Positions 44,905 through 54,822 are shown, counted from the stretch's first letter. The stretch: 64,000 nt of DNA from Gammaproteobacteria bacterium (GCA_029863705.1 JAOTUU010000002.1:1-64000), one strand, 5' to 3'. Notes: generated by a model not told the origin, from the sequence alone. Numbers and translations: made by a program.

Positions 44905-45438
44905 TTACTCGACAACGTAGATTTTACCTACCATCGTGTGGTGGCCGATTCCACAGAATTCGTTACAGACAACACCAAACTCACCCGTTTTATCGGGCTT
45001 GACCGTCACGACTATGTCGTACCCGGGGTGAACCTGAACATTGATATTGATGGGCTGTAACGAGAATCCGTGTTGCCAGTCCATTGAAGACATGTGCAAG
45101 CGGTAGCTCTGGTCTTTTTCCAGCTCCAGAATTGGCCACCATTGCCACAATCTTGCTATTAGATATACGTCACTGCCGGGTGGCGGATGAACGACCGGAA
45201 AACCAGCTTCCTCACCTACCTGGAATTCATCGATCATTTCCTGCGCATGTTCGGCAAATCGCTGCGGTTTGATCTGATAGGCCTCACTGGAGAGATTTTG
45301 CTCTCCAGCCCCATGCCAATAGATCATCATGAAGAACATGGTGAGGCCCCAAAGGAAGGCGACGACTATCCAGATCAGCTCGACCTTGGCGATAGGCTGA
45401 CGCCACCAGATGCGTTCACTCGGCGGTGAAATGGCCAT
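44905..45438 (-). CDS. Cytochrome c oxidase subunit II-like protein with CuA site
   Basis: N-terminal TM; CNEFCGIGHHTM CuA motif. Confidence 0.9.
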   Translation of the reverse strand: MAISPPSERIWWRQPIAKVELIWIVVAFLWGLTMFFMMIYWHGAGEQNLSSEAYQIKPQRFAEHAQEMIDEFQVGEEAGFPVVHPPPGSDVYLIARLWQWWPILELEKDQSYRLHMSSMDWQHGFSLQPININVQVHPGYDIVVTVKPDKTGEFGVVCNEFCGIGHHTMVGKIYVVE

Positions 45439-45450
45439 GATGTGGTCCCC

Positions 45451-45633
45451 TTAATCCGCTATCGGAATTTGGGTAATCTCGATGATCCCCCAAATGATAT
45501 AAAACACCGCTGGCATAGCGATGCCAAGAACCAGCAGCAAAAACGGGTTATCGAGCACCCGTTGCATCAATGGAATTTGCTCCTGGTCGGGATCCGGCGA
45601 TTGGTCTTCGCCGGTATTGTTATTCTCGGACAT
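45451..45633 (-). CDS. Small single-TM protein of the oxidase cluster
   Basis: MSENNNTGEDQSPDPDQEQIPLMQRVLDNPFLLLVLGIAMPAVFYIIWGIIEITQIPIAD; directly upstream of the CuA subunit. Confidence 0.65.
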   Translation of the reverse strand: MSENNNTGEDQSPDPDQEQIPLMQRVLDNPFLLLVLGIAMPAVFYIIWGIIEITQIPIAD

Positions 45634-45737
45634 CGTCAGTCTCCCCTGGTCGACTGTGGCAGGCGTGAGTACCGAATATCCCCGTTCGGCAGGCACACCG
45701 TTGCTGGAAATTTAAACCAACTCAATAATATTGTAAA

Positions 45738-45923
45738 TCAGTGGTTTCCCGTATATACGCTAATCAGCTTAAAACTCACCAATGCGAGGGTTAGGAGGAT
45801 GCCGAAGAAGAGCAGCGAACGGTATTTGAATCGCCGGCCCGCGGCGATTTCGATGCGATCAACGATCCAGTTGGCCCCGAGATACAGAATCGCGGCGACA
45901 AGCGTGAAATAGACTATTTGCAA
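45738..45923 (-). CDS. Small membrane protein
   Basis: 61 aa with two hydrophobic segments; upstream of the oxidase cluster on the same strand. Confidence 0.45.
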   Translation of the reverse strand: MQIVYFTLVAAILYLGANWIVDRIEIAAGRRFKYRSLLFFGILLTLALVSFKLISVYTGNH

Positions 45924-45938
45924 CGAATCGTCCGCGAA

Positions 45939-46598
45939 TCAGGCGCGCAATTCCCGAATGCCGCTATCGTCCGCGATCAGGAGGATGTCAGCAGGGCGGT
46001 GTGCGAACAGACCAACGGTGATAATGCCGGGAATTTGATTTAAGCGGGTTTCCATCTCTAGCGGGTTACCGATGTGCATGTCGTGCACATCGAGGATGTG
46101 ATTACCATTGTCAGTAACGAATCCCTCACGCCAGATCGGCTGTGCTCGTAGCTTGACAAGTTTACGGGCGACGAATGCCTGAGCCATCGGCAAAACCTCA
46201 AGAGGCAAGGGGAATTCGCCCAGCATGCCAACTATTTTGGTCTCGTCCACAATGCAAACAAAACGCCTTGCCGCGTTTGCGATTACTTTCTCGCGGGTCA
46301 AGGCGCCGCCGCCGCCTTTGATCAGGTGCAGGCGTTTTGTAGCTTCGTCAGCGCCATCGATGTAAATGTCAACGTCGCCAACTTCGTTCAGCGTGGAAAC
46401 TTCAAAGCCCTTTTGCTCCAGAAGTGTCGTCGACTCCCTGGAACTTGAAACCACTTTGTCGATGCGGTCGGCTACGGTCGGCAGTAGATCTATTAGCTCG
46501 TTGACAGTTGAGCCGGTGCCGACTCCCAGGACCACCCCCGGTTCAATAAACTCGAGTGACGCTCTGGCAGCGCTGCGTTTTTTCTCTTTGGCGTCCAT
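45939..46598 (-). CDS. rpiA: Ribose-5-phosphate isomerase A
   Basis: GVGTGSTVNELIDLL, DVDIYIDGADEAT, IKGGGGALTREKV. Confidence 0.95.
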   Translation of the reverse strand: MDAKEKKRSAARASLEFIEPGVVLGVGTGSTVNELIDLLPTVADRIDKVVSSSRESTTLLEQKGFEVSTLNEVGDVDIYIDGADEATKRLHLIKGGGGALTREKVIANAARRFVCIVDETKIVGMLGEFPLPLEVLPMAQAFVARKLVKLRAQPIWREGFVTDNGNHILDVHDMHIGNPLEMETRLNQIPGIITVGLFAHRPADILLIADDSGIRELRA

Positions 46599-46654
46599 AT
46601 GAGGTGCCTAGTGTATACCGAAATGGGTCAACAAATTTAGACGTGTCGCACACA

Positions 46655-46680
46655 AAAGTGCCCGCAGAAGCGGGCACTTT
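46655..46680 (-). terminator. Probable hairpin terminator of the histone-like gene
   Basis: AAAGTGCCCGC-(4 nt)-GCGGGCACTTT perfect inverted repeat downstream of the 46723 gene end. Confidence 0.65.
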
Positions 46681-46722
46681 GTGTTTGCTTGGAAGAAAAC
46701 TGACCTTCCCAGCAGCTGAAGG

Positions 46723-47172
46723 CTAACGTTTCCGTTTGCGGGAAGCCTTTTTCTTCGTCTTACGTTTCGTCTTACGCTTGGCTACCTTCCTTTTAGCCTT
46801 TTTCTTCGTCTTACGCTTGGCTACTTTTTTCTTAGCCTTTTTCTTCGTCTTACGCTTCGTCTTACGCTTGGCTACTTTTTTCTTAGCCTTTTTCTTCGTC
46901 TTACGCTTCGTCTTACGCTTGGCTACTTTTTTCTTAGCCTTTTTCTTTGTCTTACGTTTCGTCTTACGCTTGGCTACTTTTTTCTTAGCCTTGCGTTTGG
47001 TGACTTTCTTTTTCGTCTTACGCTTGGCTACTTTTTTCTTAGCCTTGCGTTTGGTGACTTTCTTTTTCGCTGCGCGTTTCTTAGGTGCAGCTTTTTTCCT
47101 TGCTGTTACTTTCCGCTTCTTCGCGACTTTTCGCTTAGAAGCTTTTTTCCGTGACTTCTTCTTAGTAGCCAT
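46723..47172 (-). CDS. Histone-H1-like Lys/Arg-rich repeat protein
   Basis: MATKKKSRKKASKRKVAKKRKV...(KTKRKTKKKAKKKVAKR)n; internal tandem repeats. Confidence 0.85.
   Translation of the reverse strand: MATKKKSRKKASKRKVAKKRKVTARKKAAPKKRAAKKKVTKRKAKKKVAKRKTKKKVTKRKAKKKVAKRKTKRKTKKKAKKKVAKRKTKRKTKKKAKKKVAKRKTKRKTKKKAKKKVAKRKTKKKAKRKVAKRKTKRKTKKKASRKRKR
46760..46985 (-). repeat. Tandem repeat array (about 51-bp unit) within the histone-like gene
   Basis: Near-identical copies of cttcgtcttacgcttggctacttttttcttagcctttttcttcgtcttacg. Confidence 0.8.
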
Positions 47173-47497
47173 TGTGTTTCTCCGTGTCGGGTACCCGGCG
47201 TTGAGTATATACAACAAAACCCAAAAATCCAGCGACTTAGGTGACGCTGTTAACGTTTTTAGGAATTCGCGAAAAACACTGTGCGCGGCTGAGAAAAGAA
47301 CGATTCGCTACTTTACGAAAAAAAGTCGCGGGTGAATTCCAGTTACGCTTAATATTTTTGGCACAATTGCTTAGCGATTTTTTTCCGGGTGCATTCAAAA
47401 TAGTGTCGCGCCCAGAATCGGACGTACGTTATCGGATGCAGAAAAATTCGGGGCAAAAATTACGCTGACCTGGGTCTGTTTGCGTCGATGCGTCGCG

Positions 47498-48073
47498 CTA
47501 TTGGCTGTCTGTTGTTACGCTGTAAAGCCGTATATCCCAAGGGTTTGGCTCAATTTTCTCGATTTTTTGGCAATCAAAAGCGACGCCCATCAGTTTCGGC
47601 CGTAACCACTGCCGTCTGTGCTTCAAAAATGAGAAGCAGCGGTCGAAGTAGCCGCCGCCCATTCCAATTCGATGACAATCATCATCGAATGCAACAACTG
47701 GCGTGACGACAACATCAATTTGACCGGCATCTATTCTCGGGCTGCCAACAGGCTCCCAAAGATCGAAACGACTCTTCTCAAGGAGCGTTTCGGGCAGCAA
47801 CTGCCGGAAAAACATGCCGTGCTTGTCTGCAACAACCGGAGCAAAAATGCGCTTATTTGCGCGCCAGGCGCGCTCAATGATAAAGCTCGTGTCAACTTCG
47901 TCGTAAGAGGACAGGTAGCAGGCAATCGTGTTGCAGGCCATAAACTCGTGTGAATGAACGATGCGTTCTGCAATAACTTGCGACGCGTGAATGCGAGTTT
48001 GATCGTCAAGGAGGCGACGAGCGCGCAATCCGCGTTTGCGTAACCGTGCGGTTGCATTAGTTGCCTGAGTCAA
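47498..48073 (-). CDS. fau: 5-formyltetrahydrofolate cyclo-ligase
   Basis: TPVVAFDDDCHRIGMGGGYFDRCF; sits next to 6S RNA and zapA; TTG start or later. Confidence 0.9.
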   Translation of the reverse strand: MTQATNATARLRKRGLRARRLLDDQTRIHASQVIAERIVHSHEFMACNTIACYLSSYDEVDTSFIIERAWRANKRIFAPVVADKHGMFFRQLLPETLLEKSRFDLWEPVGSPRIDAGQIDVVVTPVVAFDDDCHRIGMGGGYFDRCFSFLKHRRQWLRPKLMGVAFDCQKIEKIEPNPWDIRLYSVTTDSQ

Positions 48074-48264
48074 AAGCGCCTCCCGCCTGTGCCGTTACAG
48101 ACCGTCGCTCTCGAACCGGAGCAACAGGTGGGGTCAGCCGTGACAGCAACAGGCTTGCCGCGATAGCGGCCCTGCTCAAATGCTGCCAACAGTGCGCGAC
48201 CCCGAGGTAAAAATTTAGGGTCGAAAGGTATCCAGGTCGGTATCGAACACTGCAGGAGGCGCCA
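48072..48264 (-). ncRNA. ssrS: 6S RNA
   Basis: Between zapA and fau; closing stem GGCGCCTCC...GGAGGCGC then TTTT; 5' TGCAGTGTTCG element; about 190 nt. Confidence 0.82.
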
Positions 48265-48287
48265 ATTTGGTTTTCCTGCCGAGTGCG

Positions 48288-48602
48288 TCAGAATTCCAGC
48301 TGTTGAGACTCGCCCAACACGCTCTCGACGCGCTCGGAAATAATCTTTAAACGGCCACTAAGATCTCCATCAAGCAACCGGTCGCGAGCTTGTGCATGAA
48401 TAAGATCATTGGCCATGTTTAGTGCGGCCATGACGGCAATACGGTCGAGCCCGACAACTCGGCCACTATCGCGAATTTCACGCATTTTTGAATTCAGTAT
48501 CTCGGCGGAGTCGAGCAGGTCAGTGCGTTCACTTGACGGACATGCGATCTGATATTCCTTATCAAGAATTCTTACACTGACCTGGGCGTTGAGGTCTTTC
48601 AT
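48288..48602 (-). CDS. zapA: Cell division protein ZapA
   Basis: VSVRILDKEYQIACPSSERTDLLDSAEILNSKMREIR. Confidence 0.9.
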   Translation of the reverse strand: MKDLNAQVSVRILDKEYQIACPSSERTDLLDSAEILNSKMREIRDSGRVVGLDRIAVMAALNMANDLIHAQARDRLLDGDLSGRLKIISERVESVLGESQQLEF

Positions 48603-48604
48603 AT

Positions 48605-48835
48605 TCAGGATCCTTGCTCCATAGCTTTAAGCCTGCCGATCATTGCCTCGACTCGCGCCCGCACCTGTTCGTTCTTCTGCAGCAAGCTGGCGCGCTCAGA
48701 CGTCAGGACATCCTGGCGCTGTTTCAGAGACTTGTTCTCGTCCTGCAGTTGATCACACACACGGACGAGCGCATCCACGCGCTTTTCGAGTCGCTTCAAT
48801 TCGTGCTCAAACGTTACATTGATATCGTCAGCCAT
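48605..48835 (-). CDS. Small coiled-coil protein (TIGR02449/ZapB-like)
   Basis: 76 aa heptad-rich; next to zapA. Confidence 0.75.
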   Translation of the reverse strand: MADDINVTFEHELKRLEKRVDALVRVCDQLQDENKSLKQRQDVLTSERASLLQKNEQVRARVEAMIGRLKAMEQGS

Positions 48836-48961
48836 AGGCTCAATATAGACACGCGATCACGCAGAATCAATCGCGATCTTTGCAGGATGCTGACGGCATG
48901 GCCTGATTGCGCGTTACGTGGGATCATTACGCTCTTTTTACACTGTTCGGATTGATCCATT

Positions 48962-49558
48962 ATGAGCCTTGGAATTGACCACGATGTGCTGGATGATGCG
49001 CTCAAGCGCTGTGGGGCCACCTGGGATGCGGCCCAGACGCACGGGCTATTGTCGGGGCGGCTTTCCATTGCAGGCGCGGATGCGGGATTCGACTGGTTAT
49101 CCCAGGTGCTGGAGGGCACAGATGACGCTGATGCGCTGCGCGCCGAGTGCGAATCCATGCTAAGTACCCTGTTCGAGTCTACGTTTCGTCAACTCTCGGA
49201 GCGGCTGTCCGAGTTCGAGCCGTTGCTGCCCGACGATCAGGAGAATACATCTGTGCGCACAGATGCGCTGGCGCGCTGGTGCGAAGGATTTTTGCACGGG
49301 CTTGTGTCGAGCGAGCACGGCGAGGTCCTGAAAGAACGGCTCGCGGCTGAACCACTTGCCGACATCATTAAGGACATGCTGCAGCTAACGCGCGCAGTCG
49401 TTGAGGACGACGGTGACGACGAATCGGATGAAGAGGCTTACGCGGAGCTGGTGGAGTACCTTCGCGTTGCCACACAATTGACGTATGAAGAGCTTGCCGA
49501 TTTACGGCGGCCGTCCGGCGATGATACCGAAGAGGCTGAAGCGGAGGTTTTACATTGA
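48962..49558 (+). CDS. UPF0149 family protein (YgfB-like)
   Basis: AAQTHGLLSGRLSIAG...WCEGFLHGL; followed by pepP. Confidence 0.88.
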   Translation: MSLGIDHDVLDDALKRCGATWDAAQTHGLLSGRLSIAGADAGFDWLSQVLEGTDDADALRAECESMLSTLFESTFRQLSERLSEFEPLLPDDQENTSVRTDALARWCEGFLHGLVSSEHGEVLKERLAAEPLADIIKDMLQLTRAVVEDDGDDESDEEAYAELVEYLRVATQLTYEELADLRRPSGDDTEEAEAEVLH

Positions 49559-50856
49559 ATAACAAGGAGTTTACTCGACGCCGCAAGCAGCTGATGCAGA
49601 TGGTTGGAGAAGGCGGCATCGCGATCTTGCCGGCGGCGCCGGTTCGCAGCCGGAGTCGTGATGTTGAATACCGGTTTCGCCAGGACAGCGACTTCTTTTA
49701 CCTGACCGGATTCGCGGAACCGGATGCCGTCGCGGTATTAGCGCCTGGGCGTGACAGCGGCGAGTACCTGTTGTTCTGCCGCGATCGCGACGAGCTGAAG
49801 GAGCGCTGGGACGGACAACGTTGTGGTCCGGCTGGTGCTATTAGCGAACACGGTGCGGACGATGCATTTCCGATAGACGATATTGACGACATCCTGCCGG
49901 GAATCATGGAGTCCTGCAGTCGTGTCTATTACACGATGGGTCAGTACGCAGAGTTCGATACGCGGATGGCCGACTGGGTTAACTCTCTGCGCGCGCACTT
50001 GTCACAGGGCACACACACACCACAGGAATTCGTTGCCCTCGATCATTTGCTGCACGATATGCGTCTATTCAAGAGCCGATCCGAGATCTCTGCGATGCGC
50101 AAGGCGGCCAAGATTTCGGCGAAAGCACACATACGCGCAATGCAGGTCACGCAGCCCGGGATGTTCGAGTACGAGGTCGAGGCTGAGTTTATCCACGAGT
50201 TTCGTCGACACAATGCAGGGAATGCTTACAGCCCGATCGTCGGAGCGGGCGCAAACGCCTGTACGCTGCATTATGTGGACAACAATGCGCAACTTGAGGA
50301 TGGTGATCTGCTGCTGATCGATGCTGGCTGCGAGCTTGACTATTACGCGTCAGACATCACACGAACAATACCGGTTAATGGCCGCTTTAGTCCTGAACAG
50401 CGCGCTGTGTACGAGATCGTTCTTGAAGCACAACTTGCTGCGATCGAGATGACGCGCAAGGGCAACCATTGGGACGAGCCACACAATGCGGCGGTCAGGG
50501 TCATTACCAAAGGCCTGAAGAAGATTGGGCTGCTCGAAGGCCCATTGCCGAAGTTGATCAAAGACGGTGCGTGCAAGGAATATTTCAACCACCGCACTGG
50601 CCATTGGCTTGGCATGGATGTGCATGACGTCGGCGATTACAAGGTTGGTGATGAGTGGCGGTTGCTCGAGGCTGGCATGGTTACAACTGTCGAGCCAGGT
50701 ATCTATATTCCGGCAAGCCGCAAGATTCCCAAGCGCTGGCACAATATCGGTGTTCGTATCGAAGACGACGTTGCGGTTACCAGTAACGGGCCAGATGTCC
50801 TCAGCAAATCGCTTGTGAAAGACCCTGACGACATCGAAGCTCTGATGCAGCGCTAA
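49555..50856 (+). CDS. pepP: Xaa-Pro aminopeptidase
   Basis: LLIDAGCELDYYASDITRTIPVNGRFSPEQ, FNHRTGHWLGMDVHDVG, VTTVEPGIYI. Confidence 0.94.
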   Translation: MNNKEFTRRRKQLMQMVGEGGIAILPAAPVRSRSRDVEYRFRQDSDFFYLTGFAEPDAVAVLAPGRDSGEYLLFCRDRDELKERWDGQRCGPAGAISEHGADDAFPIDDIDDILPGIMESCSRVYYTMGQYAEFDTRMADWVNSLRAHLSQGTHTPQEFVALDHLLHDMRLFKSRSEISAMRKAAKISAKAHIRAMQVTQPGMFEYEVEAEFIHEFRRHNAGNAYSPIVGAGANACTLHYVDNNAQLEDGDLLLIDAGCELDYYASDITRTIPVNGRFSPEQRAVYEIVLEAQLAAIEMTRKGNHWDEPHNAAVRVITKGLKKIGLLEGPLPKLIKDGACKEYFNHRTGHWLGMDVHDVGDYKVGDEWRLLEAGMVTTVEPGIYIPASRKIPKRWHNIGVRIEDDVAVTSNGPDVLSKSLVKDPDDIEALMQR

Positions 50857-52106
50857 TGGGCAACGCGCGCTGCGACAACCACTACGATATCGTCATCGCT
50901 GGCGGCGGAATGATCGGTTCGAGCCTTGCACTGGCGCTCGAGCCGCTGGGTCTGCGTGTTGCGATCGTCGAGCCGGTTGCCCGAACATCAATGTCGCAAC
51001 CCAGCTTCGATGATCGATCAACGGCGCTGTCGCGCAGTACGCAACGTATGTTTAAGGCTATGGACCTGTGGCGCGAAATCGCCGCCGCTGCGACACCGAT
51101 TTCGAGCATTCATGTTTCCGATAAAGGGCGGTTTGGTTTCTCTCACATCGACGCAGAGGAGCAGGGCGTAGAGGCGCTGGGCTACGTCGTTATTAATAGG
51201 GTGCTTGGTGGCGTATTGCAGTCCGCCCTTGAAAATGTTGCGTCGCTGGAAGTTCTCTGTCCCGCCCGCATAGTCGCTGCTAATTCCGGCTCCGGCACAG
51301 TATCGGTCACCATCGAAGACGATTGTGGCAAGCGTGGCGACATATCATGCAACCTTCTCGTCGCCGCAGATGGCGCGAATTCAACGGTACGCGAGATGCT
51401 TGGCATCACGGCGAAGCACGTCGCCTACGGCCAGCGCGCGGTAATTGGTAATTTGCTAACAGAAAAGCCGCTTAATAATTGTGCCTACGAGCGATTCACG
51501 GCCAATGGACCGCTCGCGTTGCTTCCGGTTGTGGACGAACGGGCGGGATTCGTCTGGACCGTGTCGGAACAAGAGGCCGATCGTGTTCTCGGGCTCGACG
51601 ATCAGGTGTTCCTGGCAGAGATGCAGCAAGCCTTTGGTTATCGGCTCGGGTCATTTTCCAAAGTAGGCAAGCGAGCGGCATACCCACTGGTGTTGAGCAA
51701 GGCATTGCGACTCACTGCGCAACGGGCTGTCCTGGTTGGCAACGCGGCGCATGGTCTTCATCCGGTCGCAGCGCAAGGATTCAACCTGGGCTTACGCGAC
51801 GTTGCGGCGCTATGCGATTGCATTGCAGATACGTTGCACGAATCAAGCAACACGGCGGACATCGGCAGTGCCGAATTGCTCGGGCGGTATGCGAAGTGGC
51901 GTAGTAGTGACCAGAAAAAGCTCGTGGGTTTCACGGACGGTATCGTTCGCCTGTTCAATAGTTCCAGCCCGCCCGTGCGCCTGTTACGCGACGTTGGTAT
52001 GGTCGGGTTTGACCTGGTTCCCGGCGTTCGGTCGCTGTTCGCCAAGCATACGATGGGACTTGCAGGCCATTTGCCACGACTGTCGCGTGGGGTACCGCTG
52101 TCGTGA
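50856..52106 (+). CDS. ubiH: UbiH-type ubiquinone-biosynthesis FAD monooxygenase
   Basis: DIVIAGGGMIGSSLALAL, VGNAAHGLHPVAAQGFNLGLRD; overlaps pepP. Confidence 0.88.
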   Translation: MGNARCDNHYDIVIAGGGMIGSSLALALEPLGLRVAIVEPVARTSMSQPSFDDRSTALSRSTQRMFKAMDLWREIAAAATPISSIHVSDKGRFGFSHIDAEEQGVEALGYVVINRVLGGVLQSALENVASLEVLCPARIVAANSGSGTVSVTIEDDCGKRGDISCNLLVAADGANSTVREMLGITAKHVAYGQRAVIGNLLTEKPLNNCAYERFTANGPLALLPVVDERAGFVWTVSEQEADRVLGLDDQVFLAEMQQAFGYRLGSFSKVGKRAAYPLVLSKALRLTAQRAVLVGNAAHGLHPVAAQGFNLGLRDVAALCDCIADTLHESSNTADIGSAELLGRYAKWRSSDQKKLVGFTDGIVRLFNSSSPPVRLLRDVGMVGFDLVPGVRSLFAKHTMGLAGHLPRLSRGVPLS

Positions 52107-53305
52107 ACAAGACATTCGATGTCGTAATTGTCGGCGCCGGTATTACCGGGCTGACCGCTGCTGCTCTACTTGCGAAGAGCCCGCAAAGTAACCGGCTTCG
52201 TCTAACCGTAATTGATGCCGCGGCCAGGCCAGTTTTCAGCGCGGACGATGATGTTGCCTTGAGAGTATCGGCTGTTGCGCTGGGTTCGGCTGCGCTCCTC
52301 GAGTCAGTCGGCGCATGGGAGTTCGTGCAGGGCGCCAGGGTCGGTGCTTACGATCGCATGCGCGTGTGGGACGAGTCTGGTCATGCTGATAGTTCCGCTG
52401 CGCTCAGTTTCGATGCTGCGGAATTCGCTGTGCCGCAGCTGGGTTTTATTGTCGAGAACGTGCTCTTACAGCAAGCGCTGCTCAATGTGCTCGACAACAG
52501 CGACGCCGAACTCCTTTTTGAAGCACCAATCAGTGCACTAGAGGAAAACGGACAGAAATACCGCGTTGCAATCGAGAATCGAAATTTCGACGCCGACCTT
52601 GTTATTGGTGCCGATGGTGCGCGGTCTTTCGTGCGAAAGAGCGTTGCCATATCTACGCGTGACTGGCCCTATGGACAGTCTGCAATCGTTACACACCTCA
52701 CTCCCGAGAAACCTCATCAAAATACAGCGTGGCAGCGGTTCCTGCGGGATGGCCCGTTGGGTATGTTGCCGCTTGCTGATGGGCGCATTTCGGTCGTCTG
52801 GTCGACCGGTCAAGACATAGCCGAACAGGCTTTGACTGCCACCGATGAAGAGCTGGGTGAGATGCTGAGCGCAGCATCTGATTACGTGCTGGGTGCATTA
52901 ACCGTAGCGGGACCGCGCGGGGCGTTTCCGTTGGTCGCACGACATGCGGAAAAATACGTGCTGCCGGGCATCGCACTGATAGGCGATGCGGCACATGCCG
53001 TTCATCCGCTGGCAGGGCAGGGTGCTAACCTTGGGCTTCAGGATGCGGCGGTTCTTGCGCAGGTTATCAGTACGGCACTGGCTAAGGACGAATGTCCTGG
53101 CGATCGTCCGGTGTTGAGGCGCTATGAGCGTGAGCGTAAGGGTGAAAACGCGCAAATGATGCATCTTATGACTGGTCTCAATCGTTTGTTTGCGACAGAC
53201 TCCACTCTGGTTCGGGAATTACGCGTAATCGGAATGCGGCTTTTCAATAACAGCGGTCCTGTAAGAGACCGTGCCGTAAAGGTTGCGCTTGGGGTTGGTC
53301 GATGA
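52103..53305 (+). CDS. ubiI: UbiI/VisC-type FAD monooxygenase
   Basis: DVVIVGAGITGLTAAALL, LIGDAAHAVHPLAGQGANLGLQD; pepP-ubiH-ubiI order. Confidence 0.75.
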   Translation: MNKTFDVVIVGAGITGLTAAALLAKSPQSNRLRLTVIDAAARPVFSADDDVALRVSAVALGSAALLESVGAWEFVQGARVGAYDRMRVWDESGHADSSAALSFDAAEFAVPQLGFIVENVLLQQALLNVLDNSDAELLFEAPISALEENGQKYRVAIENRNFDADLVIGADGARSFVRKSVAISTRDWPYGQSAIVTHLTPEKPHQNTAWQRFLRDGPLGMLPLADGRISVVWSTGQDIAEQALTATDEELGEMLSAASDYVLGALTVAGPRGAFPLVARHAEKYVLPGIALIGDAAHAVHPLAGQGANLGLQDAAVLAQVISTALAKDECPGDRPVLRRYERERKGENAQMMHLMTGLNRLFATDSTLVRELRVIGMRLFNNSGPVRDRAVKVALGVGR

Positions 53306-54822
53306 AGCAGCAATACGTGTATGGCCTGGCTGCATTCTTTGCGATCGTTGGCTTATCGATTTTCGGCTACAAGTGGCAGGTGCTCGGCTTTCCTGTAAGC
53401 AAAGACCTGCAAACACCGGTCTGGACGATCGAATCGTCAATTGGTTTCGATAGCGGCCCGGGTTCGATCAAAGTAAATCTGCATATCCCGACGCTGACAC
53501 CGGGGTTTCGCATGCTCAATGAGAACTCGGTATCACGTGGCTACGGTTTCAGCCTCAACTACGGTAGCGGTGGGCGCGAAGCTCAATGGGCTATTCGACG
53601 CGCAGACGGCCAGCAGCGCATTTACTACCGAATTTCAGTTTACGAAGACTCCAGAAGCGATCAGTCAGACACGACACCGCCATTCCCACCGCCACCCGTT
53701 ATAAACGAGCCATTCAGGACCGCGGTCGATGTCATCGTGGCCGATGTAAAAGAACAGTCGGCCGATACTGCATCATTTACTGCCGAGCTCTTGCGGCGGA
53801 TGAACGATGCGTCGCCGGGACCGAATATCGAGCTGTTGTTATCGAATGCGGATACGCGTGCCGAATTTGTCGAAAGCATGACGACCATTCTTGCGTCGGC
53901 GCGAATACCAGCTCGCATGATTCATGGTTTCGAGCTGCAGGGTCGGTTGCGCAGCGCAGTTCCGATAACATGGCTTGAGGTACATGATGGTGACCGCTGG
54001 CGCTACTTCGATCCGCTGACTGGCGAAGAGCATTTGCCCGAGCGATTCTTTATATGGTGGCGTGGCAACGAACCGCTGATTAGCGTCGAAGGTGGCAGTA
54101 ATGTCGAGGTGGATTTTGCCGTTCAGGAAAACCACCTCGCTGCTGTCGCGATCGCTGAAACTCAGGTTGCGCAGCAAGGCGCGACGATGATCGACTTTTC
54201 GCTGTACAGCCTGCCTATTCAGACGCAGGCGGTTTACAGCGTGCTACTCATGATTCCAATCGGTGCTCTTGTCATGGTTGTCTTGCGCAACATGGTCGGC
54301 ATCGATGCGTTCGGTACCTTTATGCCGGTTCTGATCGCGCTTGCGTTTCGCGAGACTCAACTGCTCTGGGGCGTCATTTTGTTCACGTTGCTGGTGACGC
54401 TGGGGCTGAGTATTCGTTTCCTGTTGGAGCGACTGCGTTTGCTGCTTGTGCCGAGGTTAAGCGCCGTACTAATTATTGTCGTAATCCTGATGTTGATGAT
54501 CAGCCTGGTATCGCATCGGCTCGGCATGGAAACCGGGTTGTCGGTCGCGTTATTCCCGATGGTCATTATCGCAATGACCATTGAGCGCATGTCAGTCGTT
54601 TGGGAGGAGCGTGGCGCAGTTGATGCGATGCGCGCTGGTTTTGGCAGTTTGATTGTTGCTGTCGCCGCGTACGTGTTTATGGGGTTCTCGTGGCTCGAAC
54701 ATCTTTTGTTTACCTTCCCCGAACTGCTTCTCGTTGTGCTGTCGCTGGTAGTGCTAGCGGGTCGCTACACCGGCTATCGTCTGTTGGAACTCAATCGCTT
54801 TAAGGCATTGATGGAGCATTGA
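53302..54822 (+). CDS. Inactive-transglutaminase-like / 7TM (UUP1-type) membrane protein
   Basis: N-terminal TM, periplasmic transglutaminase-like region, multiple C-terminal TMs (NMVGIDAFGTFMPVLIALAFRET). Confidence 0.8.
   Translation: MKQQYVYGLAAFFAIVGLSIFGYKWQVLGFPVSKDLQTPVWTIESSIGFDSGPGSIKVNLHIPTLTPGFRMLNENSVSRGYGFSLNYGSGGREAQWAIRRADGQQRIYYRISVYEDSRSDQSDTTPPFPPPPVINEPFRTAVDVIVADVKEQSADTASFTAELLRRMNDASPGPNIELLLSNADTRAEFVESMTTILASARIPARMIHGFELQGRLRSAVPITWLEVHDGDRWRYFDPLTGEEHLPERFFIWWRGNEPLISVEGGSNVEVDFAVQENHLAAVAIAETQVAQQGATMIDFSLYSLPIQTQAVYSVLLMIPIGALVMVVLRNMVGIDAFGTFMPVLIALAFRETQLLWGVILFTLLVTLGLSIRFLLERLRLLLVPRLSAVLIIVVILMLMISLVSHRLGMETGLSVALFPMVIIAMTIERMSVVWEERGAVDAMRAGFGSLIVAVAAYVFMGFSWLEHLLFTFPELLLVVLSLVVLAGRYTGYRLLELNRFKALMEH

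Noticed and set aside
46655-47172. CRISPR-like repeat array
   Set aside because: Repeats are contiguous and coding, without unique spacers; they belong to the histone-like gene.
46736-47335. 199-aa plus-strand Phe/Leu-rich ORF
   Set aside because: It is the complement of the Lys/Arg-rich repeat gene; the apparent hydrophobic repeats are a mirror artefact.
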